Assembly (NCBI GenBank): GCA_030649945.1
Contig: JAUSFE010000071.1
Location: 62,001 to 126,000 of the forward strand
DNA: 64,000 bases
Direction: 5' to 3'
Origin: Dehalococcoidia bacterium
GTDB taxonomy: Bacteria; Chloroflexota; Dehalococcoidia; SM23-28-2; RBG-16-64-32
Shown here: piece after piece, positions 1-9,158 of the stretch
Layout of the letters: each line of letters opens with the position of its first letter
How positions within the stretch are numbered: the stretch's first letter is position 1
The notes under the pieces: generated by a model
Database searches by the model: none
The model's input: only the letters and a program-made list of their open reading frames with translations
Told to the model about the DNA's origin: nothing
Made by a program: the position numbers and the translations under genes

Positions 1-100
1 AAAAGGGGGCGCAACGAGTGCGGCGGACGTGGGGCGGCTTCGACGGCCGCGACTACGGGTTCGATAGCATCCGGATGATCGTGCTGGCGGGGCAGCGACC
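1..100. other. Window edge, no supported gene
   Basis: This stretch lies downstream of ftsK, which is read leftward. An open plus-strand frame crosses it and runs into ftsK antisense, but it has no recognisable domain, so I do not call it. It could be the 3' end of a convergent gene that starts outside the window. Confidence 0.3.
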
Positions 101-2482
101 CTACTCGAAGCGGTCTCCGTCGCCCGCGTCTTCGCCGTCGCGCGCAAGCACAACCCGCGAGTGCCCGCCCTCGGCGCTGGAGATGACCCCGGCGTCCTCG
201 AGGATGTCGATCAGGCGGGCGGCGCGCGGATAGCCGATGTGCAGGCGGCGCTGCAAGAGCGACGTGGAGACGCGGGAGTGCTGCATCGCCAGTTCCTTCG
301 CGGCCTCGTAAAGCGGGTCCTCCTCCGCCGCCTTTTGCGCCTCCTCATCCTCCACTTCCGCCAGCAGGTGGTCCATCTTGTCGGGGACCAGGTGGCGGAA
401 CTTATCGTTGGCCCACCAGGCGACGACGCGGTCTATATCGGCATCGGAGACGTAGCAGCCCTGGATGCGCTTGGGCTTGGAGGCGTCCGTGGGCATGAAG
501 AGCATGTCGCCGCGGCCCAGGAGCTTCTCCGCGCCGCCGCCGTCGATGATGGTGCGGGAGTCTACCTGCGAGGAAACCGCGAAGGCGATGCGCGTGGGGA
601 AGTTGGCCTTGATCAGCCCCGTCACCACGTCCACGGAAGGCCGCTGCGTGGCGATGATCAGGTGGATGCCCGTGGCGCGGGAGAGTTGCGCCAGGCGGCA
701 GATCTGGCGCTCGACCTCGTAGGGCGAGGCCATCATCAGGTCAGCCAGCTCGTCTATGATCACCACCCAGTACGGCAGCGTGTAAGTGGCGCGCGGGCTC
801 TTGTTATACGCCTCGATGTTCCTGACGCCCGCCGTCGCGAAGCGGCGGTAGCGGCTGTCCATCTCGTGGATCACCGCCTGCAGCGTCCCCACCACGTCGT
901 CCGGGTCCGTGATGATCTTGGAGAACGCCAGGTGGGGTATGGAGGCGAAGGTCGCCAGCTCCACGCGCTTCGGGTCAACCAGCACCAGCCGCAGGTCTTC
1001 CGGCGTATTGTGCAGCAGGAAGCAGGCGATGATGGAGTTGATGCAAACGCTCTTGCCGCTGCCCGTCGCGCCGGCGATCAGCAGGTGCGGCATCCTTGAG
1101 AGATCGGACGCCACCGGCTCTCCGGACACGCCCTTGCCCAGCGCCAGCGCCAGCTTGGAGCGCAGATTCGCCTTCTGGAAGGCGGTGCTCTCGATCACGC
1201 TGCGCAGCGCGACCAGTGAGGCGGTGCTGTTCGGCACCTCGATGCCGATGATGGGCTTCCCCGGCACCGGTGCCTCGATGCGGATCGTGGGCGCGGCCAG
1301 GGCCAGCGCCAGGTCGTTGGCCAGCGCCGTCACCCGGTTCACCCGTACCCGCGTGCGGGAAACCACCTCCGTGCGTGTCACGGGCCGGCCCTCCCTGTCG
1401 TAGATTGGGCGGCCGCTTTCGTCGCGCACCCCTACGGAGCGCGTCTTCGTCTCCCAGCCCGGCTCCACACCGAACTGCGTCACCGTGGGCCCCTGGGCGA
1501 TGGAGACGACGCGGGCGTCTACCCCGAAAGAGGCGAGAGTGTCGATGATAAGCTTGGAGCGCGCCTCGTTGTCCACGGGCCGCACTTCTACATCGGCGGC
1601 CTCGGCCAGGAGGTCCAGCGGCGGCAGTTCCCAGCCGTGGCCCGCCGGGCGGCCCATGGGCAGCGCCCGCTGGAACGCCCCCGCCTCCTCCGCCGGCTCG
1701 CTCGTCACGATTACGTCGCTGACCTCGGCGGTGCCGTCCGCCGCCGGCTCTGGCTCCAGTTCCGGCTCCAGGTCCGGCGTCTCTTGCCACTCCTCGTCCC
1801 ACTGCGGCAGATACGGGCGGTCCAGCAGCTTCTCGCGCTCCGCCTCGGCCCTCGGCAAGAGGCCCGTGAAGAGGGCGGAGATGGCCTGCCAGGCACGCTG
1901 CGGAATCTCCAGCGACGCTGTCCACCGGCCGGCGGCGGCCGCCCCCTGCCAGGCCTGCCCGGCTCGGCGCGGCCAGACCAGCGAGAAACCGGTGGCGCCG
2001 GCGGCCAGCCAGCCCAGCACGCCGGCAGCGCTGCCGGTGAACAGGCGCCCCAGGTTGCCGCCCGCGCTCACCTCCGAGAAGGAGACGTCGCCGGCCGTCC
2101 AGCCGGGCTTCAAGAGGCCGGCCAGACCGAAGCCGAACAGGAGCAGCAGGTGCGCCCCGCACCAGGTCCGGAGAGATCTGCTGTCCAGCTCCGGCTTGCG
2201 GCTGAAGAGCCAGGCGTCAAGGGCGACGGCGCCGGTGAGCGCCACGAGTCCCAGCCCAAAGACGCGGAGGACGGCCTCGAAGGCATTGATGATGGGGCCG
2301 AGGAAGACCACCGCCAGCGCCAGCGCCACGGCCCCCGCGAAGCCGGTGGCGATGAAGACGGGCTGCGCGGCCGGCAGCGAAGGCCCGCCCGAGCTTCGGG
2401 GCGCCCTGCGGGCAGCCGTCGTCTTGCGGGGCCGGTAGCTCACGCCCCGGTGCCGCGGACGGGGCCGCGTCTTTACCGGCAT
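101..2482 (-). CDS. ftsK: DNA translocase FtsK/SpoIIIE
   Basis: This is a hexameric, ATP-driven, membrane-anchored DNA pump that clears the chromosome from the septum and supports dimer resolution. It has 793 aa. Hydrophobic segments lie at about residues 42-70, 75-92 and 108-124, with a weaker one at 150-170. An acidic Pro/Glu linker follows at 225-265. The motor carries Walker A GATGSGKS at 471-478 and Walker B VVIIDELADL at 573-582, and the C-terminal winged-helix gamma domain is at about 722-785. The membrane part and linker are short compared with E. coli FtsK and closer in size to SpoIIIE. The motor alpha domain has a charged insertion at about 345-380. The gene lies 4 bases after rnj on the same strand, so co-transcription is likely. 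Confidence 0.97.
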   Translation of the reverse strand: MPVKTRPRPRHRGVSYRPRKTTAARRAPRSSGGPSLPAAQPVFIATGFAGAVALALAVVFLGPIINAFEAVLRVFGLGLVALTGAVALDAWLFSRKPELDSRSLRTWCGAHLLLLFGFGLAGLLKPGWTAGDVSFSEVSAGGNLGRLFTGSAAGVLGWLAAGATGFSLVWPRRAGQAWQGAAAAGRWTASLEIPQRAWQAISALFTGLLPRAEAEREKLLDRPYLPQWDEEWQETPDLEPELEPEPAADGTAEVSDVIVTSEPAEEAGAFQRALPMGRPAGHGWELPPLDLLAEAADVEVRPVDNEARSKLIIDTLASFGVDARVVSIAQGPTVTQFGVEPGWETKTRSVGVRDESGRPIYDREGRPVTRTEVVSRTRVRVNRVTALANDLALALAAPTIRIEAPVPGKPIIGIEVPNSTASLVALRSVIESTAFQKANLRSKLALALGKGVSGEPVASDLSRMPHLLIAGATGSGKSVCINSIIACFLLHNTPEDLRLVLVDPKRVELATFASIPHLAFSKIITDPDDVVGTLQAVIHEMDSRYRRFATAGVRNIEAYNKSPRATYTLPYWVVIIDELADLMMASPYEVERQICRLAQLSRATGIHLIIATQRPSVDVVTGLIKANFPTRIAFAVSSQVDSRTIIDGGGAEKLLGRGDMLFMPTDASKPKRIQGCYVSDADIDRVVAWWANDKFRHLVPDKMDHLLAEVEDEEAQKAAEEDPLYEAAKELAMQHSRVSTSLLQRRLHIGYPRAARLIDILEDAGVISSAEGGHSRVVLARDGEDAGDGDRFE

Positions 2483-2486
2483 CCGC

Positions 2487-4154
2487 CTATACCTCGATGC
2501 TCATCGGCAGGATCATCGGCCTTCGCCTCGTCTCCTGGAACAGGAAGCGCGAAAGCGCGTCGTGCACCCGCGTGTTGAAGTCTCCGCGCTCCGCTACGTG
2601 CTCCTTGCCGGCCAGCGCCTGCTCAATTACGTCGCGCGCCTTTTCCATAAGATCATCTGACATTTCGGTTTCGATAAATCCCCTTGATACAACGTCGGGT
2701 CGCCCGATTGGTTTACCCGTGTGCCTGTCAATGACGACGATCGCCACCATGACGCCGTCGCCCGCCAGGTGCTTGCGGTCGCGCAGCACCACCTGGTCCA
2801 CCCCCACCGCCAGGCCGTCCACGTATACGAAGTCCGCGGGGGTGCGTCCGGCCACGCGCGCGCCATTCTTGTCGATCTCCAGGATGTCGCCGTCCTCCAG
2901 GGTGAATACGTTGTCATTCGCCACGCCCAGCGCCCGCGCTATCGCGGAGTGCATCACCAGGTGCCGGTATTCGCCGTGCACCGGCACGAAGTACCTGGGC
3001 TTCACCAGCCCAATCATCAGCTTCAGCTCCTCCTGTGCCGCGTGCCCGTGCACGTGTACGTTGGCGATGCGGCTGAACAGGACGTTTGCCCCCAGCCGGT
3101 AGAGGTTGTCAATCGTGCGGTTGATCAGCAGCTCGTTGCCGGGAATGGCAGAGGATGAGAAGACCACCGTATCCCCCGCCTGAATCTGGATGTGGCGGTG
3201 GTCCCTGTTCGCTATCCGCACCAGCGCCGACGTGGGCTCGCCCTGGGCGCCGGTGGTGATGATCGCCAGCTTCTCCGGCGGCAGCTTGCGAATCTTGTCC
3301 AGCGAGGCGAGGATGTCGCCCGGGGCGTTGAGGTAGCCCTGCTCCACCGCCATCTGCACGTTCTTCATCATGCTGCGGCCCGTCACGAACACCCGTCTAT
3401 CGTTCTTGAGAGCCGCGTCTATCACCTGCTGAATGCGCGATATCAGGGAGGCGAATGTGGCCACGATCACCCGGCCGGGCGCGTTGGCCATGATCCTGTC
3501 CAGCGTCTCGGAGACCACCCGCTCCGAAGGCGTGTACCCGGGCGTGTCGGCATAGGTGGAATCGGAGAAGAGGAGCAGCACGCCCTGGCGGCCCACTTCC
3601 GCTATCCGCATCAGGTCGGGCGGATCGCCCATTACCGGCGTGTGGTCGAACTTGAAGTCGCCGGTGTGGAAGACCGTGCCCAGCGGCGTTTCAATCGCCA
3701 GCGCCGTGGAGTCCGGGATGCTGTGCGTCATGTGGATGATCTCCACCACGAAGCGTCCCAGCTTCAGCCGGTCGCCCGGGCGCACCATGCGCAGGTCCGC
3801 CTGCTTCAGCAGGTGGTGCTCATCGAGCTTCACGCTGATGAGGCCCTTGGTCAGGCGCGTGCAGTAGACCGGCGGCAGCCTGCCGTTGGGCAGCCGCAGG
3901 CGCGGGAGCACGTACGGCAGGGCGCCGGTGTGGTCCTCGTGGCCGTGCGTAATCACAATGCCCCGCAGCTTGTGGATGCGCTCCTCCACGTACGTGACGT
4001 CGGGGATGATGAGATCGACCCCGAGCATGTCCTCTTCGGGGAACATGAGGCCGGCGTCGATGAGGATCAGGTCGTCGGCAAGCTCCAGCGCCATCATGTT
4101 CTTGCCGATCTCTCCGAGACCGCCGAGGGGTATCGCCTTTAGTTTTTCTACCAT
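2487..4154 (-). CDS. rnj: Ribonuclease J (metallo-beta-lactamase RNase)
   Basis: This enzyme is a 5'-3' exo/endoribonuclease for mRNA decay and RNA maturation in bacteria lacking an RNase E-centred system. It has 555 aa, the usual family length. The metal-binding motif HGHEDH is at residues 70-75, with further ligands H144, D166 and H393. The beta-CASP region includes HVHGHA at 367-372, followed by the C-terminal domain. The ATG start lies 6 bases after the uracil-DNA glycosylase stop. Codons for residues near 470-500 are locally more AT-rich than the rest, but the frame is intact. It is one of several RNA-processing genes here, with rnpB and RNase HI. Confidence 0.97.
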   Translation of the reverse strand: MVEKLKAIPLGGLGEIGKNMMALELADDLILIDAGLMFPEEDMLGVDLIIPDVTYVEERIHKLRGIVITHGHEDHTGALPYVLPRLRLPNGRLPPVYCTRLTKGLISVKLDEHHLLKQADLRMVRPGDRLKLGRFVVEIIHMTHSIPDSTALAIETPLGTVFHTGDFKFDHTPVMGDPPDLMRIAEVGRQGVLLLFSDSTYADTPGYTPSERVVSETLDRIMANAPGRVIVATFASLISRIQQVIDAALKNDRRVFVTGRSMMKNVQMAVEQGYLNAPGDILASLDKIRKLPPEKLAIITTGAQGEPTSALVRIANRDHRHIQIQAGDTVVFSSSAIPGNELLINRTIDNLYRLGANVLFSRIANVHVHGHAAQEELKLMIGLVKPRYFVPVHGEYRHLVMHSAIARALGVANDNVFTLEDGDILEIDKNGARVAGRTPADFVYVDGLAVGVDQVVLRDRKHLAGDGVMVAIVVIDRHTGKPIGRPDVVSRGFIETEMSDDLMEKARDVIEQALAGKEHVAERGDFNTRVHDALSRFLFQETRRRPMILPMSIEV

Positions 4155-4160
4155 AACTCG

Positions 4161-4787
4161 TCAGAAGAGGCGCATCTGCTCCGCTGCCGGCTCGACGGCC
4201 GCGGTCGCGGCCGCAGCCGTTTGGCTGGCCTCTCGCGCCTGTGCCAGCGCCACGGGTACCTTCAGGAAGTCCTCCATGATCACGCTGCGCAGGTTGCCCG
4301 CGTGGAGCGCCGCCGCCGGATGGTACATGTGCACGAAGTACCGGCCGTCGCGCTGGCGCAGGTGCCCGTGCACCTTGCTGATGGAGTCCTTGGGGAAGAA
4401 CCACGCCAGTGAGTAGCGCCCCAGGGTGACTATGAGCCGGGGTTTGATGAGGTCGATCTGCCGTTCCAGGTGGCGGCGGCAGGCTTCGATCTCAGCCGGC
4501 AGGGGGTCGCGGTTCTGCGGCGGCCGGCACTTCACCACGTTGGTGATGTAGACCTCGCTGCGGCGCAGGCCAACGCTGCTCAACAGCTCATCAAGAAAGT
4601 GGCCGGCCGGTCCCACGAAGGGGCGGGCCTGCTGATCCTCGTGGAAGCCGGGACCCTCGCCCACCAGCATCACTTCGGCGTTCGCGGCGCCTTCGCCGGG
4701 GACGGCGTGAGTGCGGCTCTTGCAGAGGTCGCAGGCAGGACAGGTCGCGATTTGCCCGTGCAGATCCTCAAGCTCACTCACTTTCAC
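4161..4787 (-). CDS. udg: Uracil-DNA glycosylase, family 4/5 type with Fe-S cluster
   Basis: This enzyme removes uracil from DNA in base-excision repair. It has 208 aa. Active-site motif GEGPG is at residues 43-47, followed by the RPFVGPAG segment, and the HPAA motif is at 156-159. Candidate [4Fe-4S] ligands are C16 and C19 with C87 and C103, the last pair spaced CX15C as in family 4. The listed start is GTG at 4787. A TATTAT hexamer at 4795-4790 would place transcription start near the second in-frame GTG at 4781, so a leaderless start two codons later is quite possible. The gene is followed closely by rnj and ftsK. Confidence 0.94.
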   Translation of the reverse strand: MKVSELEDLHGQIATCPACDLCKSRTHAVPGEGAANAEVMLVGEGPGFHEDQQARPFVGPAGHFLDELLSSVGLRRSEVYITNVVKCRPPQNRDPLPAEIEACRRHLERQIDLIKPRLIVTLGRYSLAWFFPKDSISKVHGHLRQRDGRYFVHMYHPAAALHAGNLRSVIMEDFLKVPVALAQAREASQTAAAATAAVEPAAEQMRLF

Positions 4788-5028
4788 AAATAATAGCGTG
4801 GGTGCCCGAGGGGGTCAATGCGGGGTTGGAAGTTGGAGGTTGAGGTTGGAGGTTGGAGTGCTTCGGCCGCCGCTCATGGTACGAGAACCTCACCATGAGT
4901 GGGTCGGGGCTCCTTGGCTGGCTGTGGATTCGGGCCAACCTCCCTTCCCGCTCGCCCTGAGGCACTCGTAGGGCGAGCGGTGGACAACGCCGCGATACAT
5001 GCGAATGCCCCAAATGACGGGGGTGCGC
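4788..5028. repeat. Intergenic block with G-rich tandem motif and two palindromes
   Basis: Between udg and tatC lies a run of GTTGGAGGTT-like units (about 4831-4860). It is followed by two imperfect palindromes: CCGCTCATGGT at 4870-4880 facing ACCATGAGTGG at 4892-4902, and CCGCTCGCCCT at 4948-4958 facing AGGGCGAGCGG at 4970-4980. Both palindromes recur in opposite order at 60042-60143. No gene is seen here. Confidence 0.75.
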
Positions 5029-5811
5029 TCATGCCTGCGGCCGCTTGGGCTGGACAATGACCGCCAGCACAATGCCCAGGAAGTAGAGCACGATGATGGG
5101 CCCGGCCACGAGGGACTGCGTGACGGGGTCGATGGTGGGCGTGACGACGGCGGCGACGACGAAGGCGCCGACGATAGCGATCCGCCACCAGCCGACCAGT
5201 TGCCCGGCCCGCACGATGCCGAGCCGGGCCAGGTACATCACCACCAGCGGCGTTTCGAACGCCACCCCCGTCCAGAACAGCAGCCTGGTCACGAAGTCTA
5301 TGTAGCTGCCGACGCGGATATTGGGCTGGGCCAGGTCCGTGCCGAAGTTCAACAGGAAGTCCAGGGCCGGAGGCAGCGCGACATAATATGCGAAAGCGAC
5401 CCCCGTCAGGAAGAGCGCCGTCGCACCCACAACCGTCCCGTATAGCCAGCGCCTCTCGCCGGGCTTCAGCGCCGGCGAGACGAAGCGCAGGGCCTGGTAG
5501 ACGATGACCGGCATGCCCAGCACCAGGCCCCCGAGCAGCGATACCCGGAAGTAGGTGACGAACAGCTCGAACGGCTCTATGAACTGCAGGTGGAAGTTGG
5601 AGCTGCGCTCCTCCGCCGGCCGCTTCAAGAAGTCGATGAGGTCCTGGCCGAAGTAGGCGGACACCGCCAGCCCCAGAACCACGCCGATGGCGGACACCAT
5701 CAGCCGGTAGCGGAGCTCCTTGAGGTGCTCCATCAGGGTCAGGTATTTTTCCCCGCTCTCCTCCTCCGGGGCCCCGGAAGGCAGGTCGGGGGGGGGCGCT
5801 ACACGGCTCAT
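5029..5811 (-). CDS. tatC: Sec-independent protein translocase TatC
   Basis: TatC is the receptor of the twin-arginine translocase and exports folded proteins across the inner membrane. It has 260 aa with six hydrophobic segments. The signature N-terminal LMEHLKELRYRL is at residues 26-37. SPALKPGERRW (112-122), FETPLV (185-190) and TPTIDPVTQ (224-232) are also typical of the family. A polar 20-residue N-terminal extension precedes the first helix. tatA/B lies 28 bases upstream on the same strand, so the pair can form a minimal Tat system. Confidence 0.97.
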   Translation of the reverse strand: MSRVAPPPDLPSGAPEEESGEKYLTLMEHLKELRYRLMVSAIGVVLGLAVSAYFGQDLIDFLKRPAEERSSNFHLQFIEPFELFVTYFRVSLLGGLVLGMPVIVYQALRFVSPALKPGERRWLYGTVVGATALFLTGVAFAYYVALPPALDFLLNFGTDLAQPNIRVGSYIDFVTRLLFWTGVAFETPLVVMYLARLGIVRAGQLVGWWRIAIVGAFVVAAVVTPTIDPVTQSLVAGPIIVLYFLGIVLAVIVQPKRPQA

Positions 5812-5839
5812 CGGTCAGCGGGCAAGCGGGGGGGAGCGA

Positions 5840-6196
5840 TCAGGAGGCGCCCTGACCTCCGGCCTGAGGTCGCTTGGGCGGTGGCTCGCCGCCGGGCTCC
5901 ACTATCGGCTGCGCTGCGGCGGCCGCGCGCTCCACATCCTTGACGACGGAGGAGATGTCCTTCCGTACGCTCTCGCGGAAGTCGTGGAGTTCCCTGCGCA
6001 CCTCCTCGTACTCCTTCGTCAGCTCGCTCAGCTCGCCGCGCATCTGCGCGGTGGCGTCCGTGGCGTAGCCCCGCAGGTACTTGATGGCGCGGGCGATCTG
6101 CACCGCCACTGCGGGCATCCGCTCCGGGCCCAGGACGATGACGGCGATCACCGCCACGACGACTACCTCCGGAAGGCCGATGCCGAACATATTCAT
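5840..6196 (-). CDS. tatA: Sec-independent translocase subunit TatA/TatB
   Basis: A single-span Tat component of 118 aa. The N-terminal membrane helix (about residues 8-22) carries a polar E10 and ends in LGPERMP, a TatB-like turn. A long amphipathic, charged helix follows (about 25-95), then a Pro-rich tail. The LGPE turn and the length favour TatB, but organisms with one such gene use it as TatA/TatB, so the subtype is open. A TATAAT at 6213-6208 ends only 11 bases before the ATG, directly after the acpP terminator, suggesting a very short leader. Confidence 0.93.
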   Translation of the reverse strand: MNMFGIGLPEVVVVAVIAVIVLGPERMPAVAVQIARAIKYLRGYATDATAQMRGELSELTKEYEEVRRELHDFRESVRKDISSVVKDVERAAAAAQPIVEPGGEPPPKRPQAGGQGAS

Positions 6197-6207
6197 GACG
6201 TGATCAC

Positions 6208-6213
6208 ATTATA
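6208..6213 (-). promoter_or_regulatory. -10 element of tatA/tatC transcript
   Basis: A perfect TATAAT lies on the minus strand, 11 bases before the tatA ATG and just downstream of the acpP terminator. No good -35 is seen, because that position falls in the terminator stem. Initiation 6-7 bases after it would give a leader of only a few bases. Confidence 0.6.
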
Positions 6214-6244
6214 AGACAAGACCCCCCGCGCGGCGGTGGGGGGC
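6213..6244 (-). terminator. Rho-independent terminator after acpP
   Basis: On the minus strand, CCCCCC pairs with GGGGGG (6238-6243 with 6222-6227), and TCTTGTCTT follows the stem. It separates the fatty-acid/nusB transcript from tatA-tatC. Confidence 0.7.
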
Positions 6245-6273
6245 TGTATCCACCTGAGACGGACGGGCAGGCG

Positions 6274-6543
6274 CTACGCTTCGTCTTCGGCGGCCCCCAG
6301 CTCGATGATGTAGTTCACCGCGTCCTGAACGGTGGTGATCTTCTCCGCGTCCTCGTCGGAGATCTCGATGGTCTTGCCATCTTTGCTGAACTCCTCCTCC
6401 AGGGACATGATCAGCTCCACGAGGTCAAGGGAGTCGGCGTTCAGGTCCTCGACGAACGAGGTCTGAGGCGCAATCTCCTCCTCCTCCACGCCCAACTGTT
6501 CCGCGATGATCTTTCTTACTCGCTCAAAGACGGAAGCCAACAT
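6274..6543 (-). CDS. acpP: Acyl carrier protein
   Basis: This protein carries growing acyl chains on phosphopantetheine in type II fatty-acid synthesis. It has 89 aa, is strongly acidic, and has the attachment motif DSLDLVEL with Ser38. The loop before helix III (SKDGKTIEI) is a few residues longer than in E. coli AcpP. It is the last gene of the fabD-fabG-nusB-acpP run, 13 bases after nusB, and is followed by a strong terminator. Confidence 0.97.
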   Translation of the reverse strand: MLASVFERVRKIIAEQLGVEEEEIAPQTSFVEDLNADSLDLVELIMSLEEEFSKDGKTIEISDEDAEKITTVQDAVNYIIELGAAEDEA

Positions 6544-6556
6544 TATCCTCCTTGGG

Positions 6557-6967
6557 TCAGCGGGTTGCCATCAGGCTGACGGATCCCAGTACGCCGTTGA
6601 TGAACTTCGGGGAGCTCTCGCCGCCAAACTCCTTGGCCAGTTCTACAGCTTCATTAATGGCGGCGCGCACCGGCACCTTATTATCAATGAGGACTTCGTA
6701 TATCGCAAGCCTGAGAATGTTTCTGTCTATCGCGGCGATCTGGTTCAGCGGCCAGGCCGGCGCCGTGTCCGAGAGCGTCTTGTCGATGGCCGGCCGGTGC
6801 TCCAGGACGCCCCCGACGAGCTCCCGGGCGAACGCTTCCGCTTCGGCGGAGACGCCGAGCTCCTCCACCAGCCGGCCTATCGTTTGCTCCGGCGGGTGGC
6901 CGACGGTGTCCAGCTCGAACAGCGCCTGCAGGGCTATCACCCGCGACCTCCGCCTCTTGCCGGCCAC
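6557..6967 (-). CDS. nusB: Transcription antitermination factor NusB
   Basis: NusB binds boxA RNA together with S10 (NusE) and supports rRNA antitermination. It has 136 aa and is entirely helical. The N-terminus [15 protein letters not shown] is typical, as are [13 protein letters not shown] and the near C-terminal [11 protein letters not shown]. It is sandwiched between fabG and acpP with 1-base and 13-base gaps, so it belongs to the same transcript as the fatty-acid genes. Confidence 0.96.
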   Translation of the reverse strand: MAGKRRRSRVIALQALFELDTVGHPPEQTIGRLVEELGVSAEAEAFARELVGGVLEHRPAIDKTLSDTAPAWPLNQIAAIDRNILRLAIYEVLIDNKVPVRAAINEAVELAKEFGGESSPKFINGVLGSVSLMATR

Positions 6968-6968
6968 G

Positions 6969-7715
6969 TTAGAGCCCCAGTCCGCCGTCCACAGATATCA
7001 CCTGGCCGGTAATGTAAGAGGCCTCTTCTGAGGCCAGGAAGACGACGCAGGCGGCGATGTCTTCCGGCTTCCCCATCCTGTCTATCAGCAGCCGCTGCCG
7101 GACGCCCTGGACGATCTCCGGCCTGATGTCCTTCGTCAGCTCCGTGATCACGAGGCCGGGCGCCACGAGGTTCGACGTAATGTTGCGCGACCCCATCTCC
7201 CGGGCGACCGCGCGCGTGAAGCCAATGAGCCCGGACTTGGCCGCGGCGTAATTCGCCTGGCCGGCGTTGCCCGCCAGCCCGGACACGCTGCCGATGTTGA
7301 TGATCCGGCCCCAGCGCTGCTTCATCATCGGGCGCAGCACCGCCTTGGTGCAGAGGAAGACCGCGCGCAGGTTCAGGTCCATCACTTCATCCCAGTCCTG
7401 GAGAGACATTCGCAGGATGAGCGTATCACGGTTGAAGCCCGCGTTGTTTACCAGGATGTCCAGCCGGCCCAGCGCTGCCACGGTCTCCCCCACCATCCGC
7501 TCCACGTCCTCGGGCGAGCGCACGTCCCCCTGGACGGCGATGGCCCTGCCGCCCTCGGACTCGATCTGCGCCTTCAAGCTGCGGGCCTGGTCCGCGCTCT
7601 TGTGGTAGTTGATGGCGACCGCCGCGCCGCAGCGCGCCAGGTGCTGTGAGATGGAGCGGCCGATTCCCCGCGAGCCGCCCGTGACCAGCGCGACCTTCTC
7701 CGAAAGATCAAACAT
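6969..7715 (-). CDS. fabG: 3-oxoacyl-[ACP] reductase FabG
   Basis: FabG is the NADPH-dependent short-chain reductase of the fatty-acid elongation cycle. It has 248 aa from the chosen ATG. The cofactor motif TGGSRGIG begins at residue 12, NNAG is near 90, and the catalytic S143, Y156 and K160 are present. The open frame extends upstream to 7748. I prefer the ATG at 7715 because it places the domain start at residue 1 and overlaps the fabD stop by 8 bases (ATG, then TGA two codons on), a typical coupled pair. Confidence 0.96.
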   Translation of the reverse strand: MFDLSEKVALVTGGSRGIGRSISQHLARCGAAVAINYHKSADQARSLKAQIESEGGRAIAVQGDVRSPEDVERMVGETVAALGRLDILVNNAGFNRDTLILRMSLQDWDEVMDLNLRAVFLCTKAVLRPMMKQRWGRIINIGSVSGLAGNAGQANYAAAKSGLIGFTRAVAREMGSRNITSNLVAPGLVITELTKDIRPEIVQGVRQRLLIDRMGKPEDIAACVVFLASEEASYITGQVISVDGGLGL

Positions 7716-8688
7716 TGCTGGGACTGGCGATGGCTCCGATGCCGTCAATGGAGATCGCGGTAACGCCGGGGGCGGTCCTCTTGAGCTGCGCCGTGAGCAC
7801 CTTGCCCGGCCCGGCTTCGATGAACGTTGTCGCCCCGCCCTCGATCATCGTCATGACCGACTGGTGCCACAGCACCGGTCTCGTCATCTGTTCCCTCAGG
7901 TCCTCTCTCACCGCCGCCGCGTCCCGCAGGAGCCGCGCCGTGACGTTGCTAACCACGGGTATCGCCGGGTCCGCTATCGCCGCCTGCGCCAGGGCCCCGG
8001 CGAACTCCTCGGTGGCGGGCCTCATGAGAGACGTATGGAAGGCGCCCGAGACGTTCAGGGCGATGCCCCTGCCGCCGCGCTCCTTCGCCAGCAGGCACGC
8101 CCGCTGGATCGCGCCGGGCGTGCCGCCGATCACGATCTGAGTGGCCGCGTTGAAGTTGGCCAGCTCAGCGCCGGAGGCCCTGCATATCTCCTCCGCGGCC
8201 CGGCTGTCCAGCCCCACGAGGGCAGCCATCGTTCCCGGCTGCTCCCTGCCGGCCTTCTCCATCGCCCGGCCGCGCTCTCTGACCAGCAGTAGAGCGTCTT
8301 CGAACGTGAGCGAGCCGGCCGCCACGAGAGCCGTGTACTCGCCCAGGCTGTGTCCGGCGGCGCAGCCCGGCCGGCGGTCCAGCGTCCCGGCCTCAAGGGC
8401 GGCGGCCAGGCAGGCCACGGACACGGCAAGGATGGCGGGCTGGGAGTTGACGGTGGCGGTCAGCTTCTCCTGGGGCCCGTTGAAGCACAGGCCGCTCAGG
8501 TCCATGTCCAGAGCGCGGTCGGCGGCTTGAAAGACGCGCCCGGCCGCCGCTGAGGCCGCGGCCAGGTCGCTGCCCATGCCCACCTTCTGGCTGCCCTGGC
8601 CCGGGAAGAGCAGCGCTAGAGATGGGTCCTGTGGGGCATTATGGAGGGCTTCCGCGACGAGGTCAGCGACAGCGGATTGTACGCTCAT
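7708..8688 (-). CDS. fabD: Malonyl-CoA:ACP transacylase FabD
   Basis: FabD loads malonyl groups onto acyl carrier protein. It has 326 aa, about 15 longer than E. coli FabD because of an N-terminal extension. LLFPGQGSQ is at 27-35, the nucleophile elbow GHSLGEY has Ser114, and the second catalytic residue is H218 in GAFHTS. It is co-directional with fabG, which it overlaps, and lies 9 bases after a small zinc-binding membrane protein. A fabH-like gene is not in this window. Confidence 0.96.
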   Translation of the reverse strand: MSVQSAVADLVAEALHNAPQDPSLALLFPGQGSQKVGMGSDLAAASAAAGRVFQAADRALDMDLSGLCFNGPQEKLTATVNSQPAILAVSVACLAAALEAGTLDRRPGCAAGHSLGEYTALVAAGSLTFEDALLLVRERGRAMEKAGREQPGTMAALVGLDSRAAEEICRASGAELANFNAATQIVIGGTPGAIQRACLLAKERGGRGIALNVSGAFHTSLMRPATEEFAGALAQAAIADPAIPVVSNVTARLLRDAAAVREDLREQMTRPVLWHQSVMTMIEGGATTFIEAGPGKVLTAQLKRTAPGVTAISIDGIGAIASPSNV

Positions 8689-8697
8689 CAGGCGGCG

Positions 8698-8895
8698 TCA
8701 GGCCTCTTGTCCTTCTCGCTCCAGCGTCAGCCGCCCCAGGTGACAGTCCGGGTTGGGGCAGCGCCCGAATTCATCCAGGCGGGTGCGGCAGAAGGTGCAG
8801 TGAGTGGCGTCCCACCAGATGAAGTAGGTGATGGCGGCCACCGCCGCCAGCAAGAGGCTGAGGGGCGGCAGCAGCAGCAGTAGTCCTCGTCGCAT
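8698..8895 (-). CDS. Small membrane-anchored zinc-ribbon-like protein, function unknown
   Basis: A 65-aa protein with an N-terminal hydrophobic helix (about residues 4-28) and a short tail holding two cysteine pairs, CTFC and CPNPDC, that could bind one zinc. I do not recognise a named family. It sits between rpmF and fabD on the same strand, in the position where many bacteria carry plsX or fabH. The tight spacing, regular codon use and paired cysteines favour a real gene. Confidence 0.65.
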   Translation of the reverse strand: MRRGLLLLLPPLSLLLAAVAAITYFIWWDATHCTFCRTRLDEFGRCPNPDCHLGRLTLEREGQEA

Positions 8896-8942
8896 GGCCA
8901 GCGGCAGTATAGCACGGCCCGTTCAGCGCGGAGAAGGGCGCA

Positions 8943-9155
8943 TCAGGCGCGGGTGGGCGGGCGGCGCGGCTCCTCTCCTCCCACGGCCAGCACCTCCCGG
9001 CCGCGGTACGTCCCGCACACGGGACAGGCGTGGTGGGAACGCCTGGGACTGCGGCACTGGGGGCACGGCACGAGGTCCGGAATGGAGGCCGAGATGTGCG
9101 CGCGGCGGCGCTGTTTGCGGGATGTTGAGGTCTTCTTCTTGGGTAGTGGCGGCAC
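8943..9155 (-). CDS. rpmF: 50S ribosomal protein L32, zinc-binding form
   Basis: A large-subunit ribosomal protein of 70 aa. The basic N-terminus PKKKTSTSRKQRRRAH is classical. The CPQC and CPVCG pairs form the zinc ribbon of the C+ type of L32. A Pro/Arg-rich tail of about ten residues extends beyond the usual end. DUF177 lies 3 bases upstream, the widely conserved DUF177-rpmF-fatty-acid order. Confidence 0.96.
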   Translation of the reverse strand: MPPLPKKKTSTSRKQRRRAHISASIPDLVPCPQCRSPRRSHHACPVCGTYRGREVLAVGGEEPRRPPTRA

Positions 9156-9158
9156 TTC

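Noticed and set aside
18-233. 71-codon plus-strand frame at the window start
   Set aside because: It overlaps the ftsK 3' end antisense and has no ribosome-binding site. It could still be the tail of a gene starting outside.
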